Source of the DNA: an uncultured Alphaproteobacteria bacterium
GTDB taxonomy: Bacteria; Pseudomonadota; Alphaproteobacteria; Micavibrionales; Micavibrionaceae
Reading direction: 5' to 3'
DNA: 7,256 nt
NCBI GenBank assembly: GCA_937128575.1
Contig: CAKZMN010000136.1
Coordinates: 1-7,256, forward strand
The notes under the pieces are model-generated. The model saw nothing but the letters and a program-made list of their open reading frames with translations, was not told the DNA's origin and did no database searches. This document shows, piece by piece, positions 5,667-7,256 of the stretch (the first letter of the stretch is position 1; each line of letters begins with the position of its first letter). Both the position numbers and the translations under genes were made by a program.

Positions 5667-6809
5667 ATGAATGATGTTATAAAAATCACCCAAGATTTAA
5701 TTCGCTGCCCCTCCGTCACGCCGAAAGATGAGGGTGCGCAGGAGCTATTAGCGGCGCTTTTAAGCGACGCTGGGTTTGAATGTCATCATCTGCCTTTTGG
5801 TGAGGGGGAAGAGCGCGTACCAAATTTATTTGCGCGTATTGGCGCGTCCGGTCCGCATATTTGTTACGCGGGCCACACCGATGTTGTGCCGCCAGGTGAT
5901 GAGAGCAAATGGACGTATGGGCCATTTAATCCTGAAATTAAAGACGGCATTTTATATGGGCGCGGCGCGTCCGATATGAAGGGATCTGTTGCGGCATTTG
6001 CGGCGGGCGCCATTGCGCATGTGAACAAAAATGGCGCGCCAGAAAATGGTTCAATCAGTCTTTTGATCACCGGTGATGAAGAAGGCGTGGCGATTAACGG
6101 AACCGCAAAAGTTTTAGAGTGGATGGACGAGAACGGCCATATTCCCGACGTCAGTATTGTGGGGGAGCCGAGCAATCCAGACCAATTGGGTGATGAGCTT
6201 AAAATTGGTCGTAGAGGCTCGCTTACCTGCGTCGTGGAAGTGCGCGGGCGCCAAGGGCACGTGGCCTATCCGGAGCGCGCGGACAACCCAATGCCGCGCC
6301 TAGCGAGAGTAGCAGCCGCGCTCAGTGATTATGAATTTGATACGGGCAATGCCTATTTCCCGCCGACCAATTTGGAAATCACCAGCATCGATGTGGGCAA
6401 CCCCACGGAAAATGTTATTCCCAATGCGGGCACCATTCATTTCAATATCCGGTTTAATGATATTTGGGACTCGGATGGATTGGTTGCGAAACTACATGAA
6501 ATTATTGCAGGCTTGTCAGATGATTACCAACTAGATACGCGCTGCGGCGCGGTGAGCTTTTTAACGCAGCCCGGCGCGTGGTCGGATGTTGTATCAAGCG
6601 CAGTTGAGGAAATCACAGGGCGCAAGCCGGAGCTGAGCACCAAGGGCGGCACAAGCGATGCGCGTTTTATTCAGGCCTATAGCCCCGTTGTAGAATTTGG
6701 CCCGATCAATAACAGCATTCATCAAATTGATGAGCATGCGAAGGTCGAGGATTTGGAAAATTTGACCGTGATTTATGAACGCATTATTGAGCTATATTTA
6801 GCTCAATAA
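5667..6809 (+). CDS. dapE: Succinyl-diaminopimelate desuccinylase
   Basis: Zinc-dependent M20-family amidohydrolase that removes succinate from N-succinyl-LL-diaminopimelate, giving LL-DAP for meso-DAP and lysine synthesis in the cytosol. The 380 residues are the normal length. All catalytic motifs are intact: GHTDVVPPGD at 69-78 (zinc ligand H70, D72), GRGASDMKG at 98-106 (bridging D103), TGDEEG at 135-140 (general base E138, ligand E139), VGEPS at 165-169 (E167) and IHQIDE at 351-356 (H352). The dimerisation (lid) domain lies at about 183-290 and contains GRQGHVAYPERADNP (194-208). Near the C-terminus STKGGTSDARF (324-334) is the family substrate-binding segment. The ATG at 5667 has only a poor ribosome-binding site; in the 69 bp upstream I find no terminator and no convincing promoter, so it may be co-transcribed with the gene before it. 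It acts two enzymatic steps after DapD. It converges on the PRC-barrel gene with 9 bp between stop codons. Confidence 0.97.
   Translation: MNDVIKITQDLIRCPSVTPKDEGAQELLAALLSDAGFECHHLPFGEGEERVPNLFARIGASGPHICYAGHTDVVPPGDESKWTYGPFNPEIKDGILYGRGASDMKGSVAAFAAGAIAHVNKNGAPENGSISLLITGDEEGVAINGTAKVLEWMDENGHIPDVSIVGEPSNPDQLGDELKIGRRGSLTCVVEVRGRQGHVAYPERADNPMPRLARVAAALSDYEFDTGNAYFPPTNLEITSIDVGNPTENVIPNAGTIHFNIRFNDIWDSDGLVAKLHEIIAGLSDDYQLDTRCGAVSFLTQPGAWSDVVSSAVEEITGRKPELSTKGGTSDARFIQAYSPVVEFGPINNSIHQIDEHAKVEDLENLTVIYERIIELYLAQ
6784..6809. repeat. Perfect inverted repeat covering the dapE stop codon
   Basis: Arms TTATTGAGCTA and TAGCTCAATAA form an 11-bp perfect stem around a 4-nt TATT loop. The repeat encodes the last residues of DapE and ends on its stop codon; 9 bp further is the stop codon of the convergent PRC-barrel gene. 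It could act as a two-way transcript 3' end. Neither strand has a T run after the stem, so it is not a classical intrinsic terminator. Confidence 0.55.
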
Positions 6810-6818
6810 AATTAAGCC

Positions 6819-7256
6819 TTAGTTCTTACCTTTAGAAAAATTCAAGATCGTCTCGGCTTCATCTTCGGTAATGATTAGCTCAACCGTGCGGCCATTTGAT
6901 GATAGGTCGGCGACATTAAACGGGATTGCCAGGCTTTCACCGCGCGCAGATTTATAATTCATCTCAACATATAATGTCATCGCTCTAGAGCCGCCATTGC
7001 TGAATAAGATATCTTTTACTTCACCGAACTTTTTACCCTTGTCAGTTTTGATCGATGCGCCGCGCAATTTTTGCATGCTGAACACATCTTCATTACCCGC
7101 GGCTGTGTCGATATTATTTAAAAGTACGGGGAACAGCTCTTCGATTTGATTATCATCGATGTTTAAAACATAGCTGCCCGCGGCGGTGCGGATGCGTTCG
7201 GCACTCAGCTCGGCGCCCCGCCCTTCGTCGCTGTACAGCAGCACGCCGACGCAGCC
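6819..7256 (-). CDS. Tandem PRC-barrel domain protein (partial, runs off right edge)
   Basis: The reading frame is open to the right edge, so only the last 145 residues are seen. They fit one and a half PRC-barrel units. The visible end of the first unit covers about residues 1-46 and finishes in the typical ...V-L-N-I-D-D-N-Q-I-E-E-L-F-P run. A second full unit follows from about residue 57: KLRGASIKTDKGKKFGEVKDILF, shaped like the family pattern k-L-x-G-x-x-V-x-x-x-x-G-x-x-x-G-x-v-x-D, then strands ending in AIPF (111-114) and VELIITEDEAE (125-135). PRC-barrels are small beta-barrel modules found in photosynthetic reaction-centre H subunits, RimM and many small envelope or stress proteins; no specific function follows from this. 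A GTG at 7244 is possible as a start but would leave the first unit without its front half, so the gene probably begins outside the window. It converges on dapE. Confidence 0.75.
   Translation of the reverse strand, partial: GCVGVLLYSDEGRGAELSAERIRTAAGSYVLNIDDNQIEELFPVLLNNIDTAAGNEDVFSMQKLRGASIKTDKGKKFGEVKDILFSNGGSRAMTLYVEMNYKSARGESLAIPFNVADLSSNGRTVELIITEDEAETILNFSKGKN

Noticed and set aside
5864..6175. Minus-strand open frame of 103 codons inside dapE
   Set aside because: It is antisense to dapE, whose zinc-ligand motifs are all intact in this stretch, and it resembles no family.

Overview
The window looks like the chromosome of an alphaproteobacterium of moderate GC content. This rests on three things: the succinylase-branch lysine/diaminopimelate genes dapD and dapE, an alphaproteobacterial-style secreted DUF3108 protein, and Gram-negative glmU. 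I cannot name the genus from the sequence. There is no RNA gene, insertion sequence, phage gene or CRISPR array.

Left part (1-2428, minus strand): three genes read leftward, in the order FemAB/GNAT-like acyltransferase, secreted DUF3108 protein, glmU (cut by the left edge). The first two overlap by 83 bp. The ribosome-binding site and signal peptide of the second are encoded inside the conserved 3' end of the first. glmU follows after a gap of about 100 bp.

Middle and right part (2450-6809, plus strand): an unrecognised 222-residue cytosolic protein starts only about 20 bp from the divergent acyltransferase. It is followed by dapD, then a 467-residue gene, then dapE. The 467-residue gene is AT-rich, has its own plausible promoter, and separates two genes that often sit next to each other in alphaproteobacteria. 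Its sequence carries a spaced set of motifs resembling the HD (hydrolase) domain of RelA/SpoT homologues: RK...H, HDxxED and KLxDR. It has no synthetase domain, has a long insertion between motifs, and has Gly where the family usually has Asn. This is the most interesting gene here.

Right edge (6819-7256, minus strand): the C-terminal part of a protein with tandem PRC-barrel domains, convergent with dapE. A perfect 11-bp-stem inverted repeat covers the end of dapE in the 9-bp-spaced junction.

How the genes fit together: glmU supplies UDP-GlcNAc, and dapD and dapE supply meso-diaminopimelate and lysine. Both feed peptidoglycan, and the FemAB-like transferase and secreted DUF3108 protein may also act in the envelope (inference). 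The 467-residue protein might link nucleotide signalling to this neighbourhood, but that is only a hypothesis.
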